From Thalassococcus sp. S3 (GTDB lineage Bacteria; Pseudomonadota; Alphaproteobacteria; Rhodobacterales; Rhodobacteraceae): a stretch of DNA of 64,000 bases. Position 1 is the first letter of the stretch, and every line of letters begins with the position of its first letter. The stretch is taken from NCBI RefSeq assembly GCF_004216475.1, contig NZ_CP022303.1, forward strand, positions 4,154,001 to 4,218,000, in the 5' to 3' direction. This document shows, piece by piece, positions 9,848 through 19,339 of the stretch. The position numbers were made by a program, and so were the translations under genes. The notes beneath the pieces are model-generated. The model saw nothing but the letters and a program-made list of their open reading frames with translations, searched no databases and was not told the origin of the DNA.

Positions 9848-10471
9848 GTGGGTCTACATGTTTCTTCTGTCGCGCAAATAGCAAACGCAGCGCCAGAGCT
9901 GAATGAAATCAAGTATTTCGTGTACGTATTGGATTATTATAAATTCTCTGACGGAGTCATGGAAGCGGTTACTGCTGAGCTGCCTAGCCTAGAAGCACAC
10001 TTCGCTCACCTCGGGAATGCGATAATTGTGACCAGTGTCGGCAACATGGATTTTGCTAGTGACGTTTTGTCGTGGCATCAGGTTGCCGGAAAGGACCCAA
10101 GCCAGATTTGTCCTGCAATTTTCATTTCGAGCCTGCCCCCAGCATACTTCTCTGAAAGGCGCGGCAGTGAAGACGACTACGTCGAGTACACAGACGAGGA
10201 ATTTGATACGACCGCCTCTGTAAAAACGCCTTGGATTATTCTGGAGTTGGGTAAGCTCTGCGAGAACAAACAGGATGTGTTGAAGGTTCTCAAAAGCGTC
10301 GTATCGGACATCTCCGAAGGGAACCCGCTTTCCGACTTCGAGTTTACGGGTTCACATGAATTTGAGAATAGACCGATAGTTTCAGGCAAGCTGAAATATG
10401 TTGGTGTTGAGCTTGATATCCAAGCCGCTATCGCAAAATCATTGAAGTGGTTCGCAAGTCGTCGGTTCTAG
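9848..10471 (+). CDS. orphan hypothetical protein in AT-richer patch
   Basis: A 207-residue protein with GTG start; GAGAGGAG at 9832-9839 is a strong ribosome site. I do not recognise the family. It is acidic in the middle (EDDYVEYTDEEFD near residues 109-121), has no signal peptide or membrane helix, and alternates hydrophobic strands (YFVYVLDYY, AIIVTSVGNMD, AIFISSLPP, PWIILELG) with amphipathic helices, suggesting an alpha/beta fold. Codon choice (many AAA, ATT, TAT) differs from neighbouring genes, which suggests horizontal transfer. It stands alone between a hydrolase terminator and the convergent M3 peptidase gene. Confidence 0.75.
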   Translation: MGLHVSSVAQIANAAPELNEIKYFVYVLDYYKFSDGVMEAVTAELPSLEAHFAHLGNAIIVTSVGNMDFASDVLSWHQVAGKDPSQICPAIFISSLPPAYFSERRGSEDDYVEYTDEEFDTTASVKTPWIILELGKLCENKQDVLKVLKSVVSDISEGNPLSDFEFTGSHEFENRPIVSGKLKYVGVELDIQAAIAKSLKWFASRRF

Positions 10472-10708
10472 CTACTTCGACCTTCTGACTATTTTGGGCG
10501 CATAAGCCCTTATATGTGATGGCTGGGCATCTCAGCAGTGTCCGCTCAGGGCTGACTTATTCGGACCACACATCAAGCAGTCAACGCGCCGCGCCGTTCT
10601 GCGACCTGTGGTGAGCCTACAGGTTGACCTGCTCGGAGCGTCGCCTGAAAGCAGGATCGACGGGCACGAGGGTTGGCTGACCGTCCGCGTCCTTGCGGGC
10701 GTTCCGAT

Positions 10709-12721
10709 TCAGGCGGCGAGGCCGCGGCCTTTCAGGAGGGCGTCGACGCCCGGCAGACGGCCGCGGAACGCGATGTAGAGATCCTCTGCCTCGCGCGATC
10801 CGCCGGAGGACAGGATATGGGTCTCCAACGCCCTGGCCCGTTCGGGATCGAACGGATCGCCCGCTTCCTCGAACGCCTCGAACGCATCGGCGTCCATCAC
10901 TTCGGACCACATATAGCTGTAGTACCCGGACGAATAGCCGTCGCCCGCGAAGACATGTGCGAAATGCGGCGTGGCATGGCGCATCCCGATGGCATGAGGC
11001 ATCCCGATCTGGTCCAGGATCTCCGCCTGTTTGGCCATTGGATCGGAGGGGGCCTGCCCTTCGTGAAAGGCAAGATCGACCAGCGCGCTTGCCACGTATT
11101 CGACGGTCTGAAAGCCCATATCGAAGGTGGACGCCTTCAGCACCTTGTCCAGCATGCTTTTGGGCATGGGCTCGCCCGTATCCGCATGGATGGCAAACTC
11201 TGCCAGAACCTCGGGGACGTCCAGCCAATGCTCGTAAAGCTGGCTGGGCAATTCGACGAAATCACGGGCGACTGACGTACCCGACACGCTTTCATAGGTG
11301 ACGTCCGACAGTATCTGGTGCAGGGCGTGCCCAAATTCATGAAAGAGCGTGCGCGCATCGTCATAGGACAAAAGCGCGGGATCGCCCTTGGCGAAGTTGC
11401 ACACGTTGATCACGACCGGGGCCTGAACTTCGGGAAACTTGGCCTGAGACCGCATCGCGCTGCACCAGGCGCCGGAGCGTTTCGATCCACGCGCGAAATA
11501 GTCGCCGATGAACACCGCGATATGCTCACCGCCGCGGGTGACCTCCCAGGCCCGGCAATCCGGATGGTAAAGCGCGATGTCGAGCGGCTTGAACTCCAGG
11601 CCGAAGAGACGTTTTGCACAGGCGAAAGAGGCCTCGATCATCCGGTCGAGCTGGAAATACGGCTTCAATTCGGTTTCATCCAGATCATGCTCTGCCAGGC
11701 GCCGCTTTTCCGCATAGTACCGCCAATCCCATGGCTCAAGCGGACCATTCACCCCATCGGCCTGCATCATTTCGGTGAGAATGCCGCCATCCTGGTTGGC
11801 CCGCTCCTTGGCCGGCTTCCAAACAGCCATCAACAGATCCTGCACCGCCTTTGGCGTCTTTGCCATCTCGGTCTCAAGCTTGAAATCGGCGAAGGACGCG
11901 TATCCCAGCAACGCGGCACGCTCTTCTCTCAGCGACAGGATTTCCGCCGCAATCTCGCGATTGTCCGTGTCTCCGCCATTTGACCCACGCGCGGCCCAGG
12001 CACGATACGCGGTCTCACGCAGGTCACGACGGGGGCTGAACTGCAGGAAGGGAACGATGGTGGAGCGCGACAAGGTCACCACGGGTCCATCGGCCTCCCG
12101 CTCTTCCCCGGCTTTGCGCAGGGCCGAGACAACGAATTGCGGAAGGCCCTCCAGATCATGTTCCTCAAGCGGCATGGCCCAGTCCCGCTCGTCCGCGAGC
12201 AGGTTTTGAGTGAAAGCGGTCCCAAGGCTTGCCAAACGCCCTTTGATCTCTTTCATCCGCGCTTCGGCTTCGCCGTCCAGGGCGGCCCCGGCCCGCACGA
12301 ACCCGCGGTGAGACAGCATCAGAACGCGTTGCTGTTCGGCCGTCAGATCCAGGGTATCACGGGTATCCCAGACTGTTTTCACCCTGGCAAAAAGAGCCTT
12401 GTTCGCCGATATCTCGGCAAAATGAGCGGCGATTTTGGGCGAGAAGTCCCGTTGCAGCGCCTCGCGCTCGGCATTGCTGTCAGCACCGGCCACCGAGAAA
12501 AAGACCGACAGGACCTTGTCGAGATCGCGACCCGACGCTTCGAGCGCCTCGATCGTATTTGCAAAGCTGGCTGGCTCGGCCCCGTTGGAAATCGCGTCGA
12601 TTTCGACGCGATGTGTGACCAGCGCCTCGTCGAGTGCCGGTGCAAAATCGCTGTCCGAGATCGCATCGAACGGTGCGATCTGAAAAGGGGTGTTCCAGTC
12701 TTGCAGGATCGGGTTCGTCAT
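10709..12721 (-). CDS. M3 family metallopeptidase (oligopeptidase A / peptidyl-dipeptidase type)
   Basis: A 670-residue cytoplasmic zinc peptidase. The zinc motif H461EFGH465 (in FHEFGHALHQ) is present, with the downstream acidic segment SGTSVARDFVELPSQ supplying the third ligand. Length and sequence match OpdA/Dcp enzymes that clear oligopeptides and cleaved signal peptides. I start at ATG 12721 because GAGGAGG precedes it and the protein begins MTNPILQDWNTPF as in relatives; the frame open further upstream to 12853 is part of the neighbouring gene's sequence in another frame. It follows the MoeB-like gene on the same strand by 28 bp, so it may be the last gene of the coaBC-dut-moeB operon. 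Confidence 0.93.
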   Translation of the reverse strand: MTNPILQDWNTPFQIAPFDAISDSDFAPALDEALVTHRVEIDAISNGAEPASFANTIEALEASGRDLDKVLSVFFSVAGADSNAEREALQRDFSPKIAAHFAEISANKALFARVKTVWDTRDTLDLTAEQQRVLMLSHRGFVRAGAALDGEAEARMKEIKGRLASLGTAFTQNLLADERDWAMPLEEHDLEGLPQFVVSALRKAGEEREADGPVVTLSRSTIVPFLQFSPRRDLRETAYRAWAARGSNGGDTDNREIAAEILSLREERAALLGYASFADFKLETEMAKTPKAVQDLLMAVWKPAKERANQDGGILTEMMQADGVNGPLEPWDWRYYAEKRRLAEHDLDETELKPYFQLDRMIEASFACAKRLFGLEFKPLDIALYHPDCRAWEVTRGGEHIAVFIGDYFARGSKRSGAWCSAMRSQAKFPEVQAPVVINVCNFAKGDPALLSYDDARTLFHEFGHALHQILSDVTYESVSGTSVARDFVELPSQLYEHWLDVPEVLAEFAIHADTGEPMPKSMLDKVLKASTFDMGFQTVEYVASALVDLAFHEGQAPSDPMAKQAEILDQIGMPHAIGMRHATPHFAHVFAGDGYSSGYYSYMWSEVMDADAFEAFEEAGDPFDPERARALETHILSSGGSREAEDLYIAFRGRLPGVDALLKGRGLAA

Positions 12722-12749
12722 AAGAGCGGCCTCCTCGCCTCGTGCAAAG

Positions 12750-13823
12750 CTAAGCACGCGCCTTCTCGGCGTCCAGAGCGGCGCGTCCACATGTTGGACA
12801 ATCGGCACGCCGCTGCACTGCGATCGTGCGGGTTTCACCATAAAGCGCGTCATAGATCAGCATCTCGCCCCGCAACGCCGTGCCTGCATCGGCGATCAAT
12901 TTGATGGCCTCGACCGCCATCATGGACCCGATAACCCCCGGCAAGGGGCCGACCACGCCCGCCTCGGCGCAGGACGGGGCGAGACCCGCAGAGGGCGGCG
13001 CGGGAAAGATACACTGATAGCAGGGCGCGCCCCAGGCAGGGTCGAAGACGCTGATCTGTCCTTCCCATTGCGACAAGGCGCCGGATATCAGGGGCTTGCC
13101 CTGCGCGACGGCCATGCGATTGGCCAGATAGCGCGTGTCGAAATTATCCGTCCCGTCAAGAATCAGATCGTAATCCTCGAAAAGGTCCGCAGCGATCTCT
13201 TCCGTCAGACGCCGGTTATAGGGCCTCACGGTCACGAACGGGTTCTGTGCTGTCATAGCCGCCTCGGCGGAAAAGGCCTTGGGCATGCCGATATCGGCGT
13301 CGCGGTGGATGACCTGCCTTTGCAGATTGGCATTTTCGACCTTGTCGTCGTCGATCACGCCAATCGTTCCCACTCCAGCGGCCGCAAGGTATTGCAGCGC
13401 GGGCGCGCCCAAGCCGCCCGCTCCGATCACCAGCACTCTGGCATCCTTGAGGCGTTTCTGCCCGGGTCCGCCGAGCTCGCGCAAAACGATGTGCCGTGCG
13501 TATCGGTTGAGTTCGGTTTCTGAAAACGTCTCCGGAATGTGACGCGGCGCTTCGGCGGCCTCCTTGGCCTCTGCCCGGGTGCGCAGCACTTTCAGCCCTT
13601 CGCGATAGATCAAGGCCAGGCCGACAAAACCGGCGATCAGCAACCACAAAGCCGGCGATCCCCCGGTTGCCTCCCGCAGGGGATGTCCGTTGGGCAGGAT
13701 CACCTGCAACAGCAACACACCGGCGAAGAGCGCCAGCAACATCCGCGCGCGCACCCGCACGGGTGTTCCCATAGCATATCCGACACCCCAAAGTGCACCG
13801 GCCATTGCAAAGACAAGCAGCAT
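12750..13823 (-). CDS. moeB: HesA/MoeB/ThiF family adenylyltransferase with N-terminal membrane segments
   Basis: A 357-residue protein. Residues 1-90 hold about three hydrophobic helices; residues 110-357 are an E1-like domain that adenylates the C-terminal glycine of a small sulfur carrier (MoaD or ThiS) for molybdopterin or thiamine synthesis. The nucleotide motif VLVIGAGGLGAPALQYLA, the DGTDNFDTR segment and two CxxC pairs (PCYQC and CPTCG) for zinc are visible. The ATG at 13823 shares one base with the dut stop (TGATG), indicating coupling. The membrane extension is odd for MoeB in general, though I believe it recurs in Rhodobacterales. MoeB versus ThiF cannot be settled from sequence alone. 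Confidence 0.85.
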   Translation of the reverse strand: MLLVFAMAGALWGVGYAMGTPVRVRARMLLALFAGVLLLQVILPNGHPLREATGGSPALWLLIAGFVGLALIYREGLKVLRTRAEAKEAAEAPRHIPETFSETELNRYARHIVLRELGGPGQKRLKDARVLVIGAGGLGAPALQYLAAAGVGTIGVIDDDKVENANLQRQVIHRDADIGMPKAFSAEAAMTAQNPFVTVRPYNRRLTEEIAADLFEDYDLILDGTDNFDTRYLANRMAVAQGKPLISGALSQWEGQISVFDPAWGAPCYQCIFPAPPSAGLAPSCAEAGVVGPLPGVIGSMMAVEAIKLIADAGTALRGEMLIYDALYGETRTIAVQRRADCPTCGRAALDAEKARA

Positions 13824-14278
13824 CAGTGCCTCCCCGTGGATCCGAAGCCACCGGTGCCGCGCGCGGTATCGTCCAAAGCGGCAACTTCGACGAACGTGGC
13901 CGTCACCACCGGGGCCACCACCATTTGCGCAATCCGGTCCCCATGCGCGATCACGAAGCGTTGCGCGCCACCGTTCAAAAGGATCACACCAAGAGGTCCG
14001 CGATAATCGCTGTCTATGGTACCCGGACCGTTGGGGATCATGATCCCATACTTCAGCGCAAGGCCCGACCGTGGACGAATTTGAACCTCGTACCCGGCGG
14101 GTATCGCCAGGCGTAGCCCCGTGGGCACAATGGCCCGGTCCCCGACCTCGAGCTCGATATACCCTCGATCGGGAAGGTTGGCGCACAGATCCGCGCCCGC
14201 CGCGCCAGCGGTCTTGTAAGTTGGAAGACCCAGGCTGCAGTCAGCGCCGTCTTCCCATGTCATTTCGATCCGAACCAC
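13823..14278 (-). CDS. dut: dUTP diphosphatase
   Basis: A 151-residue trimeric-type dUTPase converting dUTP to dUMP and pyrophosphate. All five motifs are present in order: [39 protein letters not shown] and the C-terminal [11 protein letters not shown] choose GTG 14278: AAGGAGG lies 12 nt upstream and the protein then has the family's usual length; the longer frame to 14401 runs into coaBC. It follows coaBC (stop at 14329) by about 50 bp and overlaps the MoeB-like gene by one base, so the three are probably one transcript. The coaBC-dut neighbourhood is common in proteobacteria. Confidence 0.95.
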   Translation of the reverse strand: MVRIEMTWEDGADCSLGLPTYKTAGAAGADLCANLPDRGYIELEVGDRAIVPTGLRLAIPAGYEVQIRPRSGLALKYGIMIPNGPGTIDSDYRGPLGVILLNGGAQRFVIAHGDRIAQMVVAPVVTATFVEVAALDDTARGTGGFGSTGRH

Positions 14279-14328
14279 GTTGTGATCCCGCCTCCTTGAG
14301 GTATCGGCCTCCGTGCCGAACTGCTCAT

Positions 14329-15525
14329 CTAGCCTGCCAATGCGCCTGCAATCCTTTCGGCAAGGCGCGTGGCAACCGCATCCTTGCTCATGCGCGGCCA
14401 AGGCTCGGCACCGTCTTCGGTAATCAGCACCACCGCGTTTTCCGCCCCGCCCATGATGCCGGTCTCTGGCGAGACATCGTTGGCCACGATCCAGTCACAT
14501 CCCTTGCGCGCGCGCTTCGCCGTGGCATGCGCCACCACATCCTGCGTTTCAGCGGCAAATCCAACGACCAGATCCGGGCGCCCTTCACCCATCTGCGATA
14601 CTTTTGCGAGGATATCGGGGTTCTGGACGAATTCCAGCGCTGGAACGCCGTCCTTCGACTTCTTGAGCTTTTGATCGGATGCCCTGTTGACCCGCCAGTC
14701 GGCCACCGCCGCTGCGAAAACACCTGCATCGACCGGCAAGGCGGATGAAACCGCCTGATCCATCTGCAGGGCGGTTTCAACCTTGTGAACGGTTACGCCC
14801 TCTGGCGGCGGGATATCAGCCGGACCGGTGACGAACACCACGTCGGCGCCGAGCGCGGCAAGCGCCCGGGCCACTGCCGTGCCCTGCCCCCCGGAAGACC
14901 GGTTTGCAATGTAGCGCACGGGATCAATCGGCTCATGCGTGGGGCCGGATGTCACCAGAACGCGTTTCCCCTTGAGAGGTCCGTCCGAGAGCGCGGCCTC
15001 GATCGCGGCAACGATTTCCAAAGGCTCGGACATCCGGCCCGGACCGTGTTCACCGCACGCCATATCACCCGAATTCGGCCCAACCATGCTGATCCCGTCG
15101 GCCCGCAATTGTTGGTGGTTGCGTTGCGTCGCAGGATGATCCCACATGCGGACGTTCATCGCCGGCGCGATCAGCACCGGGGTGTCCGTCGCCATCAGAA
15201 GGGTCGAGGCCAGATCATCTGCATGCCCGCCGGCCATCTTGGCCATCAGATCCGCGGTGGCCGGCGCGACCACAACCAGATCGGCGCTGCGGGAAAGCTG
15301 GATATGCCCCATTTCCGCTTCATCCGTCAGATCGAACAGGTCGCGATAAACCTTCTCGCCCGCCAGAGCCGACACCGACAAAGGTGTCACGAACTCTGCC
15401 CCGGCGCGGGTCAGAACGGGTATGACCGCGGCTCCACGCTCCATAAGCCGCCGGATCAGCTCAAGAGACTTATAGGCGGCAATACCACCGCCAATGATTA
15501 GCAATATGCGTTTGGAGGCCAGCAT
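14329..15525 (-). CDS. coaBC: bifunctional phosphopantothenoylcysteine decarboxylase / phosphopantothenate-cysteine ligase
   Basis: A 398-residue fusion catalysing two steps of coenzyme A synthesis. The N-terminal flavoprotein CoaC half (1-185) shows IGGGIAAYK, the active-site stretch around [13 protein letters not shown], the PAMNVRMW motif and the catalytic-cysteine loop [12 protein letters not shown]. The C-terminal CoaB half begins at [20 protein letters not shown] and includes NRSSGGQG and the conserved lysine-containing segment NPDILAKV. Length is typical. It is the first gene of a reverse-strand cluster with dut and the MoeB-like gene. Start at ATG 15525 gives the standard N-terminus. 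Confidence 0.96.
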   Translation of the reverse strand: MLASKRILLIIGGGIAAYKSLELIRRLMERGAAVIPVLTRAGAEFVTPLSVSALAGEKVYRDLFDLTDEAEMGHIQLSRSADLVVVAPATADLMAKMAGGHADDLASTLLMATDTPVLIAPAMNVRMWDHPATQRNHQQLRADGISMVGPNSGDMACGEHGPGRMSEPLEIVAAIEAALSDGPLKGKRVLVTSGPTHEPIDPVRYIANRSSGGQGTAVARALAALGADVVFVTGPADIPPPEGVTVHKVETALQMDQAVSSALPVDAGVFAAAVADWRVNRASDQKLKKSKDGVPALEFVQNPDILAKVSQMGEGRPDLVVGFAAETQDVVAHATAKRARKGCDWIVANDVSPETGIMGGAENAVVLITEDGAEPWPRMSKDAVATRLAERIAGALAG

Positions 15526-15596
15526 TTAGCGTACCCATTCATCCATTCGGATCCGACCATATGGCTGTGTGGGGCAATCTGCCAGTGACAATCGGC

Positions 15597-16409
15597 CTAG
15601 CCACCCTGCCGAAAGGCGAGACATGGATCAGGCCGTTCGATGCCCGGCGCGTCAAGAACCAGGTCGAACTCACCCGCTGCCCCCGCAGCATCCTCGCCCT
15701 GCCCGATGCTCACGATGGTGATGTCCGGCAGGATCCGCTCAAGATAAACCGGGATGCCCCAATCGGCGCGGGCATGGCCGTTTCCGGTGATCACAGCCAC
15801 GGGCCCGCCGGTTTCATCAAAGGCGGTGCCGATTGCACGCGCTAGGCTGGCATCCCGCAGCCGTTGCACATCGACCATCATCGGCAACATCTCGACTGGC
15901 AGCGCATCGCAATGGGCACGCAGTTGAAATGCCTCTCGCTCCGATTGCTCGCCCTCTGGCAGCGGATCAGCCAGGCCGAAGCGGGCCGCTTCGTCGCCAA
16001 AAGCCACAACCACACCCGTTTCCATGGCTGTCCGTGCGTCTGGCCGGGATACATGCGCGCCATAGGTCCTGGCGTCAGGCGCAGCAGCAAAGATCGGGGC
16101 ATACATCACGAAATCAGGCCACCCGGTCTCACTCCAGCCCAAGACCTCTTCCAGCGTTTCAGGGTGCTCCACAATATCACGCGTGACGCGCGATGCCTGG
16201 GTCTGGTCAAGCATTTCCCAAACGATCGCTTTGGGTTGCACGTGCTCGATCACTTTTGTCTGCAAGTCATGGTGGTGCGGATTGTCATGCACTTCGCCGA
16301 GGATAACAACGTCGGCGCCCGAAACGACGCCAAGCACATCCTCAGACAGTGAAGCCGCCCCAAGAGGGACGGCCCAAATTACCGCACAGAAAGCCGATAA
16401 GAGCTTCAT
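15597..16409 (-). CDS. ChaN-like iron/heme-associated exported protein
   Basis: A 270-residue protein with an N-terminal signal peptide (about 1-19, cleavage after GAA). The mature part carries ILGEVHDNPHHHDLQ, the hallmark of the ChaN / DUF399 family, which in Campylobacter binds heme, and the C-terminal segment VITGNGHARADWGIP also typical of it. Function is best described as periplasmic, possibly iron or heme handling. Its ATG overlaps the stop of the rpoH-type sigma factor gene by four bases (16406-16409), so it is cotranscribed and likely made together with that stress sigma factor. It has no lipobox cysteine in the expected place. Confidence 0.83.
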   Translation of the reverse strand: MKLLSAFCAVIWAVPLGAASLSEDVLGVVSGADVVILGEVHDNPHHHDLQTKVIEHVQPKAIVWEMLDQTQASRVTRDIVEHPETLEEVLGWSETGWPDFVMYAPIFAAAPDARTYGAHVSRPDARTAMETGVVVAFGDEAARFGLADPLPEGEQSEREAFQLRAHCDALPVEMLPMMVDVQRLRDASLARAIGTAFDETGGPVAVITGNGHARADWGIPVYLERILPDITIVSIGQGEDAAGAAGEFDLVLDAPGIERPDPCLAFRQGG

Positions 16410-17284
16410 ACGAGGAAGTGTTGCACTTCTCGCGACTGCGCTTCAAGGTTTTTGCGCATTTTCTGAAACGCGGCAGCTTCAAGCTGCCGTACCCGCTCTT
16501 TCGACAGACCCAGCTCGTTGCCGAGGCTCTCGAGGGTCCGCGGCTCATCCCTCAGCTTGCGTTCTCGTACGATAAAGCGTTCGCGGTCGTTCAGCGCGGC
16601 CATCGCTGTCAGCAACCATTCGCGCAGCTGCGCTGTATCATGACTGTCTTCAACCGTTTCAGAGGCTTGAGCGCTTTCGTCTTCAAGCGCGTCAATCCAT
16701 TCGCGCCCCTCTTCGTCCACCGACTGCGTCGCGTTGAGCGAATAGTCCGACCCGGAAAGCCGACCCTCCATCATTTCAACATCATGAAGCGGCACGCCAA
16801 TCTCGGTCGAGATAAGCTGGTGCAGCTGATGCCGGTCCAGCGTTTCACCCGCTGCCGCGGCTTCCCGCTCCAGCCGGGCCTGAACGCGGCGCATGTTGAA
16901 GAACAAGGATTTCTGGGAAGAGGTCGATCCTGTCCGGACCATGGACCAATTCCGCATCACATAATCCTGGATGGATGCCTTGATCCACCAGACGGCGTAG
17001 GTCGAAAAGCGTACGCCCCGATCAGGGTCAAACTTGTCGGCCGCTTTCATCAATCCAAGGCCGGCTTCTTGGATCAGATCATTCATGGGCGCGCCATAGC
17101 GTTTGAACTTGGAGGCCATCGATATGGCGAGGCGCATGTAAGCGGTGATCAGGCGATGCAGCGCCGCTTCATCACGTTCATCCCGCCAGGCATAAGCAAG
17201 TTTCAATTCCGTCTCGGCATCCAGCAATTCCGCCTTCATGGCTTGCCGGGAAAGAGACATGTCGCGTGCACTGTCCAATGCCAT
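16406..17284 (-). CDS. rpoH: RNA polymerase sigma-32 factor (RpoH family)
   Basis: A 292-residue sigma-70-class factor of the RpoH type. Region 2 contains DLIQEAGLGLMKAADKFDP and FSTYAVWWIKASIQDYVMRN for -10 recognition; the RpoH box is seen as QKSLFFNMRR; region 4.2 has TLESLGNELGLSKERVRQLE. Alphaproteobacteria of this group commonly carry two rpoH paralogues, one heat-linked and one tied to singlet-oxygen and oxidative stress. Coupling to a ChaN-like gene suggests the second kind, but that is inference. The protein starts at ATG 17284. It is divergent from cobU. Confidence 0.93.
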   Translation of the reverse strand: MALDSARDMSLSRQAMKAELLDAETELKLAYAWRDERDEAALHRLITAYMRLAISMASKFKRYGAPMNDLIQEAGLGLMKAADKFDPDRGVRFSTYAVWWIKASIQDYVMRNWSMVRTGSTSSQKSLFFNMRRVQARLEREAAAAGETLDRHQLHQLISTEIGVPLHDVEMMEGRLSGSDYSLNATQSVDEEGREWIDALEDESAQASETVEDSHDTAQLREWLLTAMAALNDRERFIVRERKLRDEPRTLESLGNELGLSKERVRQLEAAAFQKMRKNLEAQSREVQHFLV

Positions 17285-17387
17285 TTATCATCCCCCTGAT
17301 GACGAAAGCGCCGTTCGGCGCCTTGTTTTGCGCTCCTGGGTTAGATACGTGGCCAGTCGAGGATCGGTTCACTCAAAGGATAAAAAA

Positions 17388-17909
17388 GTGCTACCTGCGC
17401 GAACGCTCGTTTTAGGCGGAGCGGCGTCCGGCAAATCTGCATATGCCGAGAGCCTTGCTGAAATCGCCCGTAAATCAAAAGCTTACATTGCGACAGCCCA
17501 AGCCTTTGATGATGAGATGCGCGCAAAAATAGATCGGCATCAAACTGCCCGTGGTTCGGGCTGGCACACGATTGAAGAGCCCTTCGACCTCGCCACGGCC
17601 CTGTCACAGGCGCCCGAGGACGGCGTCGTTTTGCTGGATTGCGCGACGCTCTGGCTCAGCAATCACCTTCTGGCGGAACACGATCTGCAAAAGGAGCAGG
17701 ACAAGCTGTTGGATGCCCTTCTTGGCGCGGATCAGCCCATCATCGTGGTGTCGAATGAGGTCGGCCACGGCGTTGTACCGGAAAATCGCTTGGCCCGGCG
17801 CTTTCGTGACGCGCAAGGACAGCTCAACATCGCCTTGGCCGCTCAATGCGATCTGGTTGTTCAGGTGGTTGCCGGATTGCCGCGCGCCTTGAAGGGTAGC
17901 TTGCCGTGA
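17388..17909 (+). CDS. cobU: adenosylcobinamide kinase / adenosylcobinamide-phosphate guanylyltransferase
   Basis: A 173-residue enzyme of the lower cobalamin pathway that phosphorylates adenosylcobinamide and transfers GMP to it. The P-loop GGAASGKSAYAE is at residues 9-20, followed by the usual YIATAQAFDDEM and RHQTARG segments and VVSNEVGHGVVPEN. I start at GTG 17388, seven bases after AAAGGA; the open frame continues upstream but that part is not protein-like and would overlap the sigma factor promoter. Its 3' end overlaps cobC by four bases, so the pair is an operon. B12 is needed by ethylmalonyl-CoA mutase encoded later in this window. Confidence 0.94.
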   Translation: MLPARTLVLGGAASGKSAYAESLAEIARKSKAYIATAQAFDDEMRAKIDRHQTARGSGWHTIEEPFDLATALSQAPEDGVVLLDCATLWLSNHLLAEHDLQKEQDKLLDALLGADQPIIVVSNEVGHGVVPENRLARRFRDAQGQLNIALAAQCDLVVQVVAGLPRALKGSLP

Positions 17910-18484
17910 CACGGTTGCATCTGGTGCGTCATGGGCCGACGCATGCGAAGTCTATGGTGGGATGGTCCGATCTTCCTGCCGATCTGTCGGACCACGCCGC
18001 AATCGCGCGCCTCTCCGCCCATCTTCCACCGGAGGCCTGCGTGGTCTCATCCGACCTGCAACGCGCCGTGCACACGGCTGACGCGATCCAAGACGGTCGG
18101 ATGCGCCTGCCGCATGACCCCGCCTTGCGTGAAATCAATTTCGGTGCATGGGAATTGCGCACTTGGCGCGAGGTCGAAGCAGAGGATCCCGTGCAGATCC
18201 GCGCCTATTGGGAGACACCCGGCGATATCCGCCCGCCCGGCGGCGAAAGCTGGCATGACGTCACCGCGCGGGTGAATGGCGCGGTGGACAGGCTGATGGC
18301 AGCCCACCGGGAACAGGATATCATTCTTGTGGCGCATTTCGGCGTGATCCTGACGCAGGTCCAGCGTGCGCTTGGGATCACAGCCTATGATGCCTTTGCC
18401 CACAAAATAGACAATCTGTCGGTCACGGAAGTCAGCCAGACCTCGAATGGCTGGCAGGTCACAAGGATCAATCATCTCCCGTGA
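17906..18484 (+). CDS. cobC: histidine phosphatase, probable alpha-ribazole phosphatase
   Basis: A 192-residue member of the phosphoglycerate-mutase-like histidine phosphatase superfamily. The catalytic RHG is at residues 8-10 (LHLVRHGPT), the second histidine in VAHFGV near residue 144, and SSDLQRAVHTAD carries the conserved arginine. Because its ATG overlaps the stop of cobU (17906-17909) the likely substrate is alpha-ribazole 5'-phosphate in cobalamin nucleotide-loop assembly. The biochemical family is clear; the B12 role rests on context. Confidence 0.87.
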   Translation: MTRLHLVRHGPTHAKSMVGWSDLPADLSDHAAIARLSAHLPPEACVVSSDLQRAVHTADAIQDGRMRLPHDPALREINFGAWELRTWREVEAEDPVQIRAYWETPGDIRPPGGESWHDVTARVNGAVDRLMAAHREQDIILVAHFGVILTQVQRALGITAYDAFAHKIDNLSVTEVSQTSNGWQVTRINHLP

Positions 18485-18544
18485 TCGCAGGGCGCACAAA
18501 TCAACGTTTTACCAGCGGGTCGTGCACCGCCTAGGCTGGCTGGC

Positions 18545-19243
18545 ATGACTTACAAACTCTATATCGGCGACCGCCTGTTTTCGAGCTGGTCCCTGCGCGG
18601 CTGGCTTATGTTCAGAAAGTTTGGCCTGCCCTGCGAAACGCATCTCGTCGGGCTCTATTCCGGGACAATGTCGCAGGATCTGGCCGCGCTACAGCCGGCC
18701 CGTCTGGTTCCCGCTCTGCAATTGCCCGACGGGGTCGTCGTCGGCGAAAGCCTCGCCATGGCAGAGACCCTGGCGGAGCATTTTCCACAAGCAGGCCTGT
18801 GGCCAGGGGATGCCGCACAACGCGCCACGGCCCGCTGGCTTTGCGCCGAAATGGCGTCGGGCTTCAGCGCCATTCGTGGGGAATGCCCGATGCAGCTTTT
18901 GAAACGCTGGCGGGGCTTTGACGCCTCCGACGCTGTTAGATCCGATCTGGACAGGGTCGAAATGCTCTGGACCCACGCGCGATCCATGTCGGGCGCCGAG
19001 ACGGGACCCCTCTTTGGCCGATATTCTCTGGCCGATGTCTTTTTTACCCCCGTCGCCGCACGCATCGTGGGCTATGGCCTTCCAGTGTCAGACGCATCAG
19101 CGCACTATTGTGCTGCGCTGCTGGATGATCCCGCTCTTCACGAATGGCGCCAAGTCGCGCTTGAAGTGACTTACGATCCTTTCCCTTACGACATGAAATG
19201 TGAAAGTGAGCCCTGGCCATATCCCGGCCCGTCCCAGTCCTGA
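18545..19243 (+). CDS. glutathione S-transferase family protein
   Basis: A 232-residue GST-fold protein. The N-terminal thioredoxin-like domain begins YKLYIGDRLFSSWSLRGWL, with the Ser-Ser-Trp-Ser loop where zeta/omega-like enzymes place the glutathione-activating serine; the conserved cis-proline and GESLAMAETLAE follow near residues 57-77. The C-terminal helical domain (about 95-215) contains the usual SLADVFFTP motif. The tail PWPYPGPSQS is proline-rich. It may detoxify electrophiles, but no specific substrate is indicated. It is preceded by cobC with a 60-bp gap on the same strand. Confidence 0.9.
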   Translation: MTYKLYIGDRLFSSWSLRGWLMFRKFGLPCETHLVGLYSGTMSQDLAALQPARLVPALQLPDGVVVGESLAMAETLAEHFPQAGLWPGDAAQRATARWLCAEMASGFSAIRGECPMQLLKRWRGFDASDAVRSDLDRVEMLWTHARSMSGAETGPLFGRYSLADVFFTPVAARIVGYGLPVSDASAHYCAALLDDPALHEWRQVALEVTYDPFPYDMKCESEPWPYPGPSQS

Positions 19244-19339
19244 GCGCTGAAAAACGGCCTCTGGCTTTCAGGCGTTAACCATTCTGTAAGAAACCCCGCG
19301 TTAGCCATGAGCCATCACATGGACATGGGATAGTCAGGG

